DNA from: Alicyclobacillaceae bacterium I2511
GTDB lineage: Bacteria > Bacillota > Bacilli > Alicyclobacillales > Alicyclobacillaceae
Assembly (NCBI GenBank): GCA_003584005.1
Contig: QXHL01000013.1
Coordinates: 1 to 64,000, forward strand
Length of the DNA stretch: 64,000 nucleotides
Direction: 5' to 3'
Shown: positions 1 to 8,145 of the stretch, piece after piece
How the letters are laid out: each line of letters begins with the position of its first letter
Numbering within the stretch: the first letter of the stretch is position 1
Notes under the pieces: model-generated
What the model saw: the letters and a program-made list of their open reading frames with translations, nothing else
Told to the model about the DNA's origin: nothing
Database searches by the model: none
Made by a program: the position numbers and the translations under genes

Positions 1-105
1 GTCGTTTCTTGTGTGGGGGCACTTTGGGCACTGGCACTGGAGAAAGTGGTTCCTAAGCGGGCCAACCGGGGGGATGTATCGTCCAATTCGATTAGGGCTG
101 ACTAA
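1..105 (+). CDS. C-terminal tail of a membrane protein (5' end outside window)
   Basis: An open frame enters at the window edge and stops with TAA at 103-105. The 34 visible residues start hydrophobic (VVSCVGALWALALEK) and end in a basic, polar tail, as in the last membrane helix and cytoplasmic end of an integral membrane protein. The EK...P pattern after the helix recalls DUF2182 metal-binding membrane proteins, but too little is present to assign a family. The next small ORF follows 45 bp downstream on the same strand. Confidence 0.45.
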   Translation, partial: VVSCVGALWALALEKVVPKRANRGDVSSNSIRAD

Positions 106-150
106 CCTTGGTTATTTGGTTTTGTGAATTGTCACATTTGGGGATGAAAG

Positions 151-324
151 ATGACTGAAACGGTCAGCTTTACGATGTACAATGTAGCCCGTACAGGGGT
201 GTTTGGGGACTTCACCCTGGGTGTTAAGGGGCAGGTGGATATCTGGGAACTCTGTCCGGATTGTGAAGGATTAAGCGTGGCGAGGGGACCTTCGGGACAC
301 AAGCTGGCGTGGGTGCAACAGTGA
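151..324 (+). CDS. Small hypothetical protein with CPDC motif (57 aa)
   Basis: ATG at 151 follows a GGGG-containing weak ribosome site. The 57-residue product has a beta-rich composition and one CPDCEG motif that could bind metal or form a disulfide, then a GPSGHKLAW segment near the end. It has no signal peptide or membrane helix. It lies between a membrane-protein tail and the Nramp-related gene, whose GTG start is 17 bp after this stop, so the three may be cotranscribed. DUF1326 proteins often sit beside DUF2182 genes and share a G...GH..W-like C-terminus. A truncated DUF1326 protein is therefore possible but unproven. Confidence 0.4.
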   Translation: MTETVSFTMYNVARTGVFGDFTLGVKGQVDIWELCPDCEGLSVARGPSGHKLAWVQQ

Positions 325-340
325 AAAGGGGTGTGGCGAA

Positions 341-1618
341 GTGGCAGACACAGCGGCGCGTGAGCGGCAACAGGAACTTTCCGGGCCTGGGCTGCGCAAA
401 CTCTGGATGATTCTGGCTGCCTTTGGACCGGGATTGATGGTCATGTTGGCCGATACAGATGCGGGCAGTGTGATTACCGCAGCACAGTCTGGAGCCCAGT
501 GGGGGTACCGCATGGTCTTGCCACAACTTGTCCTCATTCCCATCCTGTTTTTGGTCCAAGAAATGACGGTGCGTTTGGGCATTGTCACGGGTAAGGGACA
601 CGGGGAACTGATTCGCGAGCACTTCGGCTGGAAGTGGGCCTGGTTGTCTGTGGGTGCGCTGTTTGTGGCTGCAGTAGGGGCGCTGGTGACAGAGTTCTCC
701 GGGATTGCCGGGGTCAGCGAGTTGTTTGGGATTCCCCGTTGGCTGAGTGTGGGGGTGTCTGCCATATTGCTGGCGGGGATTGGTGTGTCGGGGAATTATA
801 AGAAGGTAGAACGGATTGGCATTGCTGTGGGGTTACTGGAGGTGTTTTTTATTCCAGCCGCCCTTTTAGCCCATCCCCATTTGCACAATTTGATGCAACA
901 AATGATGCTAGTTCCCTTGGGCAACAGGAACTTTCTGTTTCTTTTAGCCGCGAATGTAGGGGCAGTCATTATGCCGTGGATGGTTTTTTATCAGCAAGGA
1001 GCGGTGATTGACAAGCATTTGCGGCCCACTGATTTACCTGCGGCACGGCGAGACACGCTGTTTGGTTCCGTGTTGACGCAGGTTATTATGATTGCCATTG
1101 TGGTGGCTATTGCGGCCACATTGTATACAATTCATCCTGGTCAGCCGCTAGCCTCAATTGGATCTATTACAAGTGGCTTGGCCCCCTTTTTAGGCTGGGA
1201 TGTGGCAAGATGGGTGTTTGGGTTGGGCATGTTAGGGGCCAGTTTTGTGGCTGCACTGGTGGTTTCCGTGGCAGGGGCTTGGGGGGTAACGGAAGCCATC
1301 GGCTGCAATCACAGTCTTAATGCCAAGTTTTCAGATGCGAAGGTATTTTATATTCTTTATACCTTGGCCTATGTGGGGGGGGCCCTATTGGTGTTGGGGA
1401 ACCTTAACTTGGTGAAGTTGAATATTGATGTAGAAGTGATGAATGCCATGTTATTACCCATCGTACTGGGTTTTTTGTTGGCCCTTGAGGCTAAACTGCC
1501 CACTCGCTGGCGGATGGTGGGGCGGCGCAAATGGGTCACCTGGGGGGTATCTGCTTTGGTGATGTGCTTCGGAGTGTACATGGCGCTGGTGACACTGGCG
1601 GGGGCCAATCGGCTGTAG
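341..1618 (+). CDS. Nramp-related divalent metal transporter with non-canonical metal-site motifs
   Basis: 425 residues with about 11 hydrophobic helices, the length and layout of the SLC11/Nramp (LeuT-fold) family of proton-coupled metal importers. GTG start, with AAAGGGG ten bases upstream. The helix-1 signature, normally DPGN, reads DTDAGS here (about residues 33-38). The helix-6 signature, normally MPH, reads MPW (IMPWMVFYQQ, about residues 210-219). The Asn and His changes mean the coordination sphere is not that of Mn/Fe Nramps. Nramp-related magnesium transporters (NRMT) and other divergent clades carry such changes. Substrate is therefore unassigned; membrane location is certain. No terminator is evident before the ferredoxin gene 200 bp downstream. 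Confidence 0.85.
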   Translation: MADTAARERQQELSGPGLRKLWMILAAFGPGLMVMLADTDAGSVITAAQSGAQWGYRMVLPQLVLIPILFLVQEMTVRLGIVTGKGHGELIREHFGWKWAWLSVGALFVAAVGALVTEFSGIAGVSELFGIPRWLSVGVSAILLAGIGVSGNYKKVERIGIAVGLLEVFFIPAALLAHPHLHNLMQQMMLVPLGNRNFLFLLAANVGAVIMPWMVFYQQGAVIDKHLRPTDLPAARRDTLFGSVLTQVIMIAIVVAIAATLYTIHPGQPLASIGSITSGLAPFLGWDVARWVFGLGMLGASFVAALVVSVAGAWGVTEAIGCNHSLNAKFSDAKVFYILYTLAYVGGALLVLGNLNLVKLNIDVEVMNAMLLPIVLGFLLALEAKLPTRWRMVGRRKWVTWGVSALVMCFGVYMALVTLAGANRL

Positions 1619-1822
1619 AATGTCGTGCCACCAGTGCCACCAGCGGATCTTTGGTTTTTGGATTCCACAGGTATAGTCCAAAAGTGCTATTAATATATGG
1701 ACATAAGAGACTAGTGCATTTCGAGCCTGTCAATCCACTCTCTACGGCTTACCATAAACGTGCAGAGGTTGTGATCTGTTCACAGGCCTCTTTACAGGAA
1801 GCTTATTAAAGGATGTGTGGGT

Positions 1823-2062
1823 ATGGCATTTGTCATTACTTCTCCGTGTATTGATGAAAAAGCGGCAGATTGTGTTGAGGTGTGCCCAGTAAGTGCAATC
1901 GAAGATGCCGGTCAGATGTTCCTTATCAACCCGGATACTTGTATCGATTGTGGCGCATGCGAGCCCGTTTGCCCGGTCTCAGCAATTTTTCAGGATGATT
2001 TTGTACCCGAAGAGGAACAGGAATGGATTGCGAAGAATCGCGAGTTTTACGCAAATCGGTAA
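1823..2062 (+). CDS. 7Fe/8Fe-type ferredoxin
   Basis: 79-residue soluble electron carrier. The first cluster motif, C-x7-C-x3-CP (residues about 9-21), is the arrangement of a [3Fe-4S] cluster. The second, CIDCGACEPVCP, is C-x2-C-x2-C-x3-CP for [4Fe-4S]. This is the 7Fe ferredoxin pattern common in Bacillota and actinobacteria. ATG at 1823 is preferred over GTG at 1817 because AAAGGA lies 9 bases upstream of it. An acidic C-terminal segment (PEEEQEW) is typical. It ends just before a strong terminator, so it is probably a single-gene transcript or the end of the Nramp unit. The redox partner cannot be inferred from neighbours. Confidence 0.93.
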   Translation: MAFVITSPCIDEKAADCVEVCPVSAIEDAGQMFLINPDTCIDCGACEPVCPVSAIFQDDFVPEEEQEWIAKNREFYANR

Positions 2063-2083
2063 GCGCAACACCATTGCATCATT

Positions 2084-2118
2084 GAAAGCAGTCTCCTTCT
2101 AGGGGCTGCTTTCTTTTT
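2084..2118 (+). terminator. Rho-independent terminator after ferredoxin
   Basis: GAAAGCAG at 2084-2091 pairs perfectly with CTGCTTTC at 2106-2113. CTCC/GGGG pairing extends inside, and T5 follows. It lies 22 bp past the ferredoxin stop. Confidence 0.85.
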
Positions 2119-2223
2119 GTGTACCCGCTGCAGATTGGACTCATCACACACAGGTAGGGCAAACGGGTGTCTAGAGGGCTAAATGGCTAAATGGCTGCAG
2201 ACACATCTTACAGGGGGAAGATG

Positions 2224-2251
2224 TTGCACGCCTAAACTTTCCCGGTATAGT
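2224..2251 (+). promoter_or_regulatory. Putative sigma-A promoter of fetAB
   Basis: TTGCAC (2224-2229), a 16-base spacer and TATAGT (2246-2251). Transcription would begin near 2258, leaving a leader of about 130 nt before the ATG at 2387. Confidence 0.5.
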
Positions 2252-2307
2252 ATGAAGATGGACTTGGAGATTGGAGCACACCGAAATTGCCTGTGTGGGC
2301 GCAGCAG

Positions 2308-2351
2308 AACTCCTGTGTAGCTTGCGACAATATTCGCAGGAGCTATTTTTT
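2308..2351 (+). promoter_or_regulatory. Terminator-like hairpin in the fetAB leader (candidate attenuator)
   Basis: CTCCTG (2310-2315) pairs with CAGGAG (2337-2342). A competing inner stem TGCGA/TCGCA (2323-2327 with 2334-2338) shares bases with it, and T6 follows at 2346-2351. It lies between the promoter and the start codon, the position expected of a transcription attenuator or riboswitch expression platform. No known riboswitch consensus was recognised. A 22-codon frame ending inside the stem is present, but its ATG overlaps the promoter. Confidence 0.45.
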
Positions 2352-2386
2352 GCTTTCTGTGGGCCATCCGGAAGGGAAGTGCACGC

Positions 2387-3160
2387 ATGGAAACCCAGAT
2401 AAGCCCTGCTGATACGGAAGCAATTCGGTTTGAACACGTGTGCAAGGAATTTATTCAAGGGAGTCAGAAGGCCCCTGTTTCGGTGTTGAAGGACGTCTCC
2501 GGTGTTGTGCAAAAAGGAAGTGTTGTGACATTGGTGGGCCCCTCGGGGGCTGGAAAGAGCACTTTGCTGTCTCTGTGCAACCTATTGCTAACACCTGATG
2601 AGGGACGCATTTTCCTTGCAGGCACCGAGGTACGGGTGTGGCCCGTGCAGGAGTTGCGCCGTCACGCCGCGCTGGTATTTCAAAGCCCGGTGGTCTTTCC
2701 TGGCACCGTGTTAGAGAACCTGGAGTTTGGACTTAAACTACAGGGCAAGCGCCTAGACAACCCGGAGCACTGGTTACAGCAAGTAGGACTCCCGACAGAT
2801 ATTTTGGAACAACAGGCAGAAGATTTGTCAGGCGGCCAAAAGCAGCGTGTGGCTCTGGTTAGGGTGCTGGTTACCGAACCGAGAATCCTCTTGCTGGATG
2901 AGGTCACTTCTGCCCTCGACGTATCAGCGGCTCGAGAGGTCGAGGAGTGGTTGTTGACTTGGCAGCGCCAGACCCAAAACACAGTGCTGTGGGTCACGCA
3001 TCATTTGGAACAGGCGCGCAGAGTCGGAGACTGGACATGGTTATTCGTCGCTGGACGGGTGGTGGAACAGGCCCCCACTGATGTCCTTTTTACCCATCCA
3101 CAGATGGAACTGACACAGCGGTTTCTGCGCGGGGAATTGTCAGGGGGGGGAATTTCATGA
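2387..3160 (+). CDS. fetA: ABC transporter ATP-binding protein, FetA/YbbL-like
   Basis: 257-residue ABC ATPase. Walker A is GPSGAGKST (about 56-64), the Q-loop lies in LVFQSP, the signature is LSGGQKQR (about 147-154), Walker B is ILLLDEVTSALD, and the switch His is in VTHH. Start ATG 2387 has GGAAGGGAAG upstream. The next gene overlaps by 4 bp and encodes a UPF0014/FetB permease, the defining partner of FetA, so this is the energising subunit of a FetAB-like exporter. In Escherichia coli FetAB exports iron and aids oxidative-stress resistance; here the metal is inferred from homology only. Expression may be controlled by the hairpin in the leader. Confidence 0.85.
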   Translation: METQISPADTEAIRFEHVCKEFIQGSQKAPVSVLKDVSGVVQKGSVVTLVGPSGAGKSTLLSLCNLLLTPDEGRIFLAGTEVRVWPVQELRRHAALVFQSPVVFPGTVLENLEFGLKLQGKRLDNPEHWLQQVGLPTDILEQQAEDLSGGQKQRVALVRVLVTEPRILLLDEVTSALDVSAAREVEEWLLTWQRQTQNTVLWVTHHLEQARRVGDWTWLFVAGRVVEQAPTDVLFTHPQMELTQRFLRGELSGGGIS

Positions 3161-3909
3161 GTCTGCTGAGCTTATCCTTTACCCTCGGCTTTGTCCTCAT
3201 TGCTATGGTTTTGTCTCTGTGGCTCAAACTAGGGTTGGAACGGGATATGGTGATTGCCACTGTGCGGTCTGCCATTCAACTGATTGTGGTGGGATATATT
3301 CTCAAAGCAGTTTTTACCCTCAATAACCCAGTGTTCATTGTGTTGATGATAGTCCTCATGATTGGCGTAGCAACACAAAATGCCAGCAAACGCGGAAAAT
3401 CTCTGTATGGTGTGGTCTGGTGGCGCGTTTTACTGGCCCTATGCGTTTCCGAGGTTGTTACCCAGGGGTTGTTGCTGGCCATGGGAGTGGTGCCCTTTAC
3501 GCCGCGTTACGTCATCCCCATCAGCGGCATGATTGTGGGCAACTCGATGATAGCCAGTAGCCTCTTACTCAACCGCTTGCAGTCGGAAACTGCGGCACAT
3601 CGTGCACAAGTTTTGGCTACGCTGGCACTGGGAGGCACCCCCCGTCAGTCCATTTTACCTTATGTAAAACAGGCCATTCGGGCCAGTTTGATTCCTACCA
3701 TCGACAGCACAAAAACCACCGGGTTGGTGCAATTGCCTGGCATGATGACAGGACTGATTATTGCGGGGGCCAATCCGATTGAGGCTGTCCGTTACCAGTT
3801 GCTGATTCTATTTGTCCTCATGGCGGGTTGTGCTATTGCTTCCATCACACTGGGTTTTTCGGTTTATCCTACCCTGTTTAATCGAAATCAACAATTGATG
3901 CTACAGTAG
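3157..3909 (+). CDS. fetB: FetB/UPF0014 family ABC permease
   Basis: 250-residue integral membrane protein with 6-7 hydrophobic helices. The family-typical blocks are present: AIQLIVVGYIL near 45-55, the ISGMIVGNSM helix near residue 125, and QLPGMMTGLIIAGANPIEAVRYQ near residues 188-210, a coupling segment conserved in UPF0014. The start overlaps the ATPase stop (ATGA arrangement), indicating translational coupling and an obligate FetAB complex. The gene ends 22 bp before a convergent deacetylase gene; I see no strong terminator between them. Confidence 0.87.
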   Translation: MSLLSLSFTLGFVLIAMVLSLWLKLGLERDMVIATVRSAIQLIVVGYILKAVFTLNNPVFIVLMIVLMIGVATQNASKRGKSLYGVVWWRVLLALCVSEVVTQGLLLAMGVVPFTPRYVIPISGMIVGNSMIASSLLLNRLQSETAAHRAQVLATLALGGTPRQSILPYVKQAIRASLIPTIDSTKTTGLVQLPGMMTGLIIAGANPIEAVRYQLLILFVLMAGCAIASITLGFSVYPTLFNRNQQLMLQ

Positions 3910-3930
3910 GTCAGTGAACTGGAGTTACCC

Positions 3931-4674
3931 TTATTGAATCTGAGGCCCTTCATTTGAAGTCTTTTGCAGCCAACTTTTCAGCAGTTGAAACTCCCATCCT
4001 TGCTGTCGTACCGCCAGGGCTAACATCGGGATGAGTTGAATGACCTCATTGGGAGCCCCCCGTTGCGCGCCCCAGGTTTCGTCACTGTCGTGTAGGACAA
4101 GGATGGCTCCAGGGTGCCATTTGCGGCGAATGCGCGTCAGCAGTTCGGCCGCTGGTGTCACACGCCAGTCTCCCACCATCACAGACCATGTCACCAGCTG
4201 TGTGTCTTGCAATACGCCAGACCATTCTACTGCTAGGTTATGTGCTCCCCATGTGGGCCGATACAGAATTGGATGGGTGCCAAACCTGTGCGTCAGTGCT
4301 TGGCTGGCTGCTTTCACCTGTCGAATGGATGCCCTTGGCGGCAACACAGGGACAAACCAGTGACGGTAGCCATGGATGGCCACATCGTGTCCCTCAGCCA
4401 GCATTCGCTCCACAATCTCCGGGTGGTTTAATGCCTTTTCTGCAATCACGAAAAATGTCGCTGGGATGCCTGCAAATTTGAGAGCATCTAACAGCTGTGG
4501 CGTGTAGTGGGGGTCTGGGCCATCGTCAAAAGTTAAAGCCACGGCGTTTAACTGTGCACTGCCGCGGTACAACACCCCTTTATGAAACACGCGGGTGCGC
4601 ACACTGGGCCACACGGAGTAGGCCATTCCCCCTGCCACCACCACTAGGATAGCCGTCCACCAAGCCCATATCAT
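3931..4674 (-). CDS. Membrane-anchored polysaccharide deacetylase (NodB domain)
   Basis: 247 residues with an N-terminal hydrophobic anchor (residues 3-22) and an extracytoplasmic NodB carbohydrate-esterase-4 domain. All five motifs are visible: TFDDGP with the catalytic and metal-binding Asp pair, HGYRH as the metal His motif, RPTWG in place of RPPxG, the DW motif in VGDW, and LVLHD with the catalytic His. The family removes N- or O-acetyl groups from peptidoglycan, chitin oligomers or other surface polysaccharides. Its ATG overlaps the stop of the upstream glycolipid glucosyltransferase gene by 4 bp, so the two are translationally coupled and both act at the cell envelope. Confidence 0.9.
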   Translation of the reverse strand: MIWAWWTAILVVVAGGMAYSVWPSVRTRVFHKGVLYRGSAQLNAVALTFDDGPDPHYTPQLLDALKFAGIPATFFVIAEKALNHPEIVERMLAEGHDVAIHGYRHWFVPVLPPRASIRQVKAASQALTHRFGTHPILYRPTWGAHNLAVEWSGVLQDTQLVTWSVMVGDWRVTPAAELLTRIRRKWHPGAILVLHDSDETWGAQRGAPNEVIQLIPMLALAVRQQGWEFQLLKSWLQKTSNEGPQIQ

Positions 4675-5897
4675 CGAGGGTTCATCATGTCGCGCAGAGG
4701 GGTTCGATTGACCCGTCTCACCTTGACGGCACGGTTTACGCCAGGGCGTAAGCCGGTACGTGGATGGGGGCGCTCTGACATGGCCAGAATAGCGTGTGCA
4801 ATCTGAGCCGCTGCCTGAGGGGTACGATGAGCACGGGCGTTGGCCCGCATTTGTTCCAGCAGCTCAGGAGAATCGGTCAATTGGCCAATGACTACTTGGG
4901 CGGTTTTGACATTGTTGGCCAGACGGGCAAAGCCTGCTTGCAATGCAAAAGCAGAATTATGGTCTTCTTGACCCGGGATGGGACGGTACAACAGCATGGG
5001 CAACTCCATCGTCATGGCCTCGCTGACGGTGATACCTCCAGCCTTAGTGATGAGTAAGTCCGCCATGGTCATCCACTGTTCCACTTCGGTGACATAGCCC
5101 AGAATTTGTACAGTTTCTGAGCGCAGATGTTGGAATCTGCGCTGCCAGCGTTCGTTGTGACCACAGATGATGGCAAACTGAGCCTGCTGCTGGTGTTTAC
5201 GAAGGACGCGCTCCCACTCTCCCATGTCTCCAAACAGGCCTGCTCCGCCGCCCATCACAACAATGAGGGGCAGGTCTTGGCGCCAGTGATACTGTTCGCG
5301 GAGCTGTCTGCGTTTGGCCACCAAATCCCCCTCAATAGCCTCTACAAACCGCTGGCGCACCGGTATTCCAGTAACCTCCACTTGCTGGGGGAGCACACCA
5401 TGGGTTAACAGTTCCTGCTGTACTTCAGTTGTAGCCACAAAGTAGGTATCCGCGTGGGCTTGAATCCATTGGCCGTGCATAGTGTAGTCGGTGAGAATAC
5501 CCACACTGGGCACTGCAGTGGCACCAATCGCCCGTAACTCGGACAACACACCTGCAGGTGTGGGGAAGGTGCTGGCCACCACGTCCGGATTAAAAGTGCG
5601 CAGTGTCCGATACATCCTCGTCCAACCCAAGTGGTGAATTCGCCTTTGCAAGCTGGAAATAGGGGGAGCCTTGGAGATCGAATTATAAAACTTTCCATAT
5701 AGCGCAGGTGCTTTTTGCACGCCCTGAATTAAGCTGAATTTAGCAAAAGACCGGAGCGCTGGATTGAGCCATTCCACAAAATCAGCGACGGCCACAGTGG
5801 CTCCTTGCTGTTTCAAAGCTTCCGCAACGGCAATGGCAGCCTGGTTGTGACCATCGCCGAAGGAAGCAGTTAAGATCAAAACCTTGCTCACTCCCAT
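4671..5897 (-). CDS. Processive diacylglycerol glucosyltransferase-like protein (MGDG synthase family)
   Basis: 408 residues, GT28-fold. The N-terminal MGDG_synth domain opens ILTASFGDGHNQAA, with the Gly-rich loop and His expected for acceptor binding. The C-terminal UDP-sugar domain contains the GGG loop (VVMGGGAGLFGDMGEWE) and ITKAGGITVSEAM, then PIPGQEDHN, the nucleotide-sugar signature of UgtP and MurG relatives. The family makes mono- or diglucosyl-diacylglycerol for membranes and lipoteichoic-acid anchors. It acts as a peripheral membrane enzyme. The start ATG has AGGAGGACG close upstream. Which hexose it transfers cannot be read from sequence. It is the first gene of a two-gene operon with the deacetylase. 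Confidence 0.87.
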   Translation of the reverse strand: MGVSKVLILTASFGDGHNQAAIAVAEALKQQGATVAVADFVEWLNPALRSFAKFSLIQGVQKAPALYGKFYNSISKAPPISSLQRRIHHLGWTRMYRTLRTFNPDVVASTFPTPAGVLSELRAIGATAVPSVGILTDYTMHGQWIQAHADTYFVATTEVQQELLTHGVLPQQVEVTGIPVRQRFVEAIEGDLVAKRRQLREQYHWRQDLPLIVVMGGGAGLFGDMGEWERVLRKHQQQAQFAIICGHNERWQRRFQHLRSETVQILGYVTEVEQWMTMADLLITKAGGITVSEAMTMELPMLLYRPIPGQEDHNSAFALQAGFARLANNVKTAQVVIGQLTDSPELLEQMRANARAHRTPQAAAQIAHAILAMSERPHPRTGLRPGVNRAVKVRRVNRTPLRDMMNPR

Positions 5898-6079
5898 CGT
5901 CCTCCTGAGTGCCTCGTCCTGAATCTTTTGACGTTCTTAAACTCATTATATTGCATGTCCGTTCATTGTAACCCACTCGATTGATTTTACAACAAGGTTG
6001 AAATTGATGAAACTTTTTCGGCACTCGCCCCGTCTACTGGTATAGAGCGCAACATGTGGGGTTGGAAAGGGGAATTATC

Positions 6080-6511
6080 GTGCCTGCTGAATTTATTCCT
6101 CTGGGAAATTTGCAATCGACCCGTAATCGACTGCGCCACATTCTGAAGGATATCAGTGAGGTCTGTTTGGTGGAATCCAATGGACAAATTCAAATTTTTT
6201 TGATAAATCCTCAGCGAATTGCGCAAATCCCTGTCTCTGACCGCGCTGCCTTTGTTGCGGCCTATGACCGCGTGATGGCACAGGTCCTGCAGCACGCAGG
6301 CATCACAGAGTACATGGACACTGTATTTCAAGGAACCTGGCTTAGTCCTGAAGTAATTGAAGAAATTTATCAGACGGTTGAGCAACGCGTGTCCGAGTAT
6401 GAAATGCGTTTGGGGCACCGTTACCTGGATTTGTTGGAAGCGGCCTGGTTGCAGGTGTTAATCGCCAATGGGGGATTGTCAACGGTTCCGCCAGAATGCG
6501 GGGAGTATTAG
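6080..6511 (+). CDS. Conserved-looking hypothetical protein
   Basis: 143 residues from GTG at 6080, chosen because GGAAAGGGG lies 7 bases upstream; an earlier GTG at 6056 has no such site. The protein is soluble and acidic, with no signal peptide. It appears mixed alpha/beta at first (SEVCLVESNGQIQIFLINP) and then helical (VIEEIYQTVEQRVSEYEMRLGHRYLDLLEAAW). I do not recognise a family. It stands alone between the divergent glycolipid operon and the tRNA pair. Confidence 0.65.
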   Translation: MPAEFIPLGNLQSTRNRLRHILKDISEVCLVESNGQIQIFLINPQRIAQIPVSDRAAFVAAYDRVMAQVLQHAGITEYMDTVFQGTWLSPEVIEEIYQTVEQRVSEYEMRLGHRYLDLLEAAWLQVLIANGGLSTVPPECGEY

Positions 6512-6537
6512 ATTTTCCTGCACATGTCTTCCATGCC

Positions 6538-6566
6538 TTGCGTCCAATCGCCGTCCATGATAATCT
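6538..6566 (+). promoter_or_regulatory. Promoter of the tRNA-Phe/tRNA-Thr pair
   Basis: TTGCGT (6538-6543), exactly 17 bases, then TAATCT (6561-6566), 22 bp before the first tRNA base. Confidence 0.6.
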
Positions 6567-6587
6567 AATGAATGTTGACCACGAAAT

Positions 6588-6660
<73 letters not shown>

Positions 6661-6673
6661 CTGTTATTTAAGT

Positions 6674-6745
6674 GCCACCTTGGCTCAGGGGTAGAGCGGC
6701 TCACTCGTAATGAGCAGGTCCCCGGTTCGAATCCGGGAGGTGGCT
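6674..6745 (+). tRNA. tRNA-Thr (CGT), attachment site of the integrated element
   Basis: GCCACCT (6674-6680) pairs with AGGTGGC (6738-6744). The anticodon stem GCTCA/TGAGC encloses CTCGTAA, so the anticodon is CGT. The T loop is TTCGAAT. CCA is not encoded. The gene is intact, and its 3' half from the anticodon loop onward recurs at 21938-21988. Confidence 0.97.
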
Positions 6746-6754
6746 CCAGAAAAA
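6704..6754 (+). repeat. attL: 51-bp direct repeat, left copy
   Basis: It begins in the tRNA-Thr anticodon loop and runs through the T arm and 3' end to five A residues beyond the gene. It is identical to 21938-21988. Confidence 0.93.
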
Positions 6755-6816
6755 AGCCCGTCATGGCGCGGAATTTCGAGGATCGTAAGGTCCAAGAGAA
6801 TCCGCGCTATTTTATA

Positions 6817-6878
6817 TTGTGCGCCTTCAGTGCGCCTAACTGTTGGGGGTTATTTTTTGTGCGCCTGTTTGTGCGCCT
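6817..6878 (+). promoter_or_regulatory. Left-end integrase arm-type sites
   Basis: Copies of TTGTGCGCCT lie at 6817-6826, 6857-6866 and 6869-6878, with a variant AGTGCGCCT at 6829-6837. The same 10-mer occurs at the other end of the element and in front of int, as expected for arm sites bound by the integrase N-terminal domain. Confidence 0.7.
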
Positions 6879-7996
6879 GTGCCAAGGAGTGCAGACATGG
6901 CTTGAACAACTTGTTCTTGCATCTGTGGGACCACGTGCATGTACGTGCTTAAAGTGAGAGTGGGGTTACTGTGTCCTAAACGTTCCGATATTATCTTTGT
7001 ATGAATGTTGGCTGCCAGAAGTAGCGTTGCACTGGAATGTCTCAGGTCATAAATCCGGATCGATTCAGGCAAGCCCATGGCTTTTAAGACAGGTTTGAAA
7101 TATCGCTTTGCAATGTTGTGTTCTGCACTGTAACCTCCTATTTGATTGGGGAACACTAAATTGTGATCTTCCCACACATCCGCTTTTAAACGTTCTTCTG
7201 CTAGGCGTACTTTGTGCGCTTTCAATGCCGCGATAGTAAGCGGAGTAACAGGAACGCTCCGTCTTGACTTTGGCGTTTTCGGATCACCTATATAGAGTTT
7301 TGTTCTGCCTGTGGAAATGACTGTGTTGATATGGATTATTCCATTATCAAGGTCCACGTTGTCCCATGTGAGACCTAGGGCTTCACCAGGCCGAAAACCA
7401 GAGTCCAGCAAAAGAATAAAATAGGCATAGTATCGGTTTTCTTGAATACTAGTAATAAACTTGCTTGCTTCATCCGGGGATAGTGGGCGCATTTCATGTT
7501 TTTGTATTTTGGGAGGGGTCACTAAACTCGCAACGTTACGATTCAGAGCACCCCATTTGACTGCCTCGACTAATGCTGAATGTAAAATAGCGTGACATTT
7601 ACGGGCGATATGGGGTCCATTCTCAGATGTGATTTTGTTATATGCTTTTTGCACTTGGTCAGGCCTTAATTCGGATAGTTTGATATGACCTAGAAGTGGA
7701 ATTAGATAATGAGTGATTGCATATTCGTAGTCATCACGGGTGCGTTCACGAATTCGCTGACCTGCAACGTCATTTAACCAGCGTAGCAGATATTGAGATA
7801 TGTTCTCTTTAGAAGGAGCTAAGAACGTGCCTTGTGCCTTGTCAGATTGCTGTTCCGCTAGCCAACCATCTGCCTCTTTCTTCTTGGCAAAGGTTTTAGA
7901 TACCCAGTGGCGTTTGCCGTCTGCATCTTTTCCCACAAAAACTCTTGCCAAGTAATTCCCATTCTCGCGTTTTATGACTTGCCCTCGTCTTGGCAT
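6836..7996 (-). CDS. int: Tyrosine recombinase/phage-type integrase
   Basis: 386 residues from ATG at 7996, chosen over 8011 because GGAGG sits 8 bases upstream. Domain order: N-terminal arm-binding AP2-like domain (GNYLARVFVGKDADGKRHWVSKTF), SAM-like core-binding domain (about 55-160), then the catalytic domain. That domain has Arg in DSGFRPGEALGL, the Lys beta-hairpin, HxxR as LRHSS with its preceding tyrosine region IYDLRH, the second His in ERLGHSN, and the nucleophilic Tyr in STYMHV. This is the Tn916/L5-like integrase family. It reads towards the tRNA-Thr attachment site. Its stop lies within an arm-type repeat cluster, and another repeat overlaps its ribosome site, so integrase binding could repress its own synthesis. 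Confidence 0.95.
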   Translation of the reverse strand: MPRRGQVIKRENGNYLARVFVGKDADGKRHWVSKTFAKKKEADGWLAEQQSDKAQGTFLAPSKENISQYLLRWLNDVAGQRIRERTRDDYEYAITHYLIPLLGHIKLSELRPDQVQKAYNKITSENGPHIARKCHAILHSALVEAVKWGALNRNVASLVTPPKIQKHEMRPLSPDEASKFITSIQENRYYAYFILLLDSGFRPGEALGLTWDNVDLDNGIIHINTVISTGRTKLYIGDPKTPKSRRSVPVTPLTIAALKAHKVRLAEERLKADVWEDHNLVFPNQIGGYSAEHNIAKRYFKPVLKAMGLPESIRIYDLRHSSATLLLAANIHTKIISERLGHSNPTLTLSTYMHVVPQMQEQVVQAMSALLGTGAQTGAQKITPNS

Positions 7997-7997
7997 T

Positions 7998-8072
7998 TTG
8001 TGCGCCTCCATCTGCCTATCTAGTACAAACTCATTTTAACTCATAGCAGTTAGGCGCACAATAGGCGCACAG
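7998..8072. promoter_or_regulatory. Arm-type repeats overlapping the int start region
   Basis: TTGTGCGCCT at 7998-8007 overlaps the int ribosome site. Inverted copies AGGCGCACA lie at 8052-8060 and 8063-8071, in the region where the int promoter must be. This suggests autoregulation or accessory binding. Confidence 0.6.
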
Positions 8073-8145
8073 ACATTGTTTTCTCCTTGGTATTAAAGTG
8101 TTTTTTTATGATACGTTCATAGTTAATGAGCAGGTCATATCGTTT

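Noticed and set aside
2258-2386. T-box or known metal riboswitch before fetAB
   Set aside because: No T-box GGTGG-ACCGCG element, yybP-ykoY or NiCo core was found; only the hairpin and T-run are reported.
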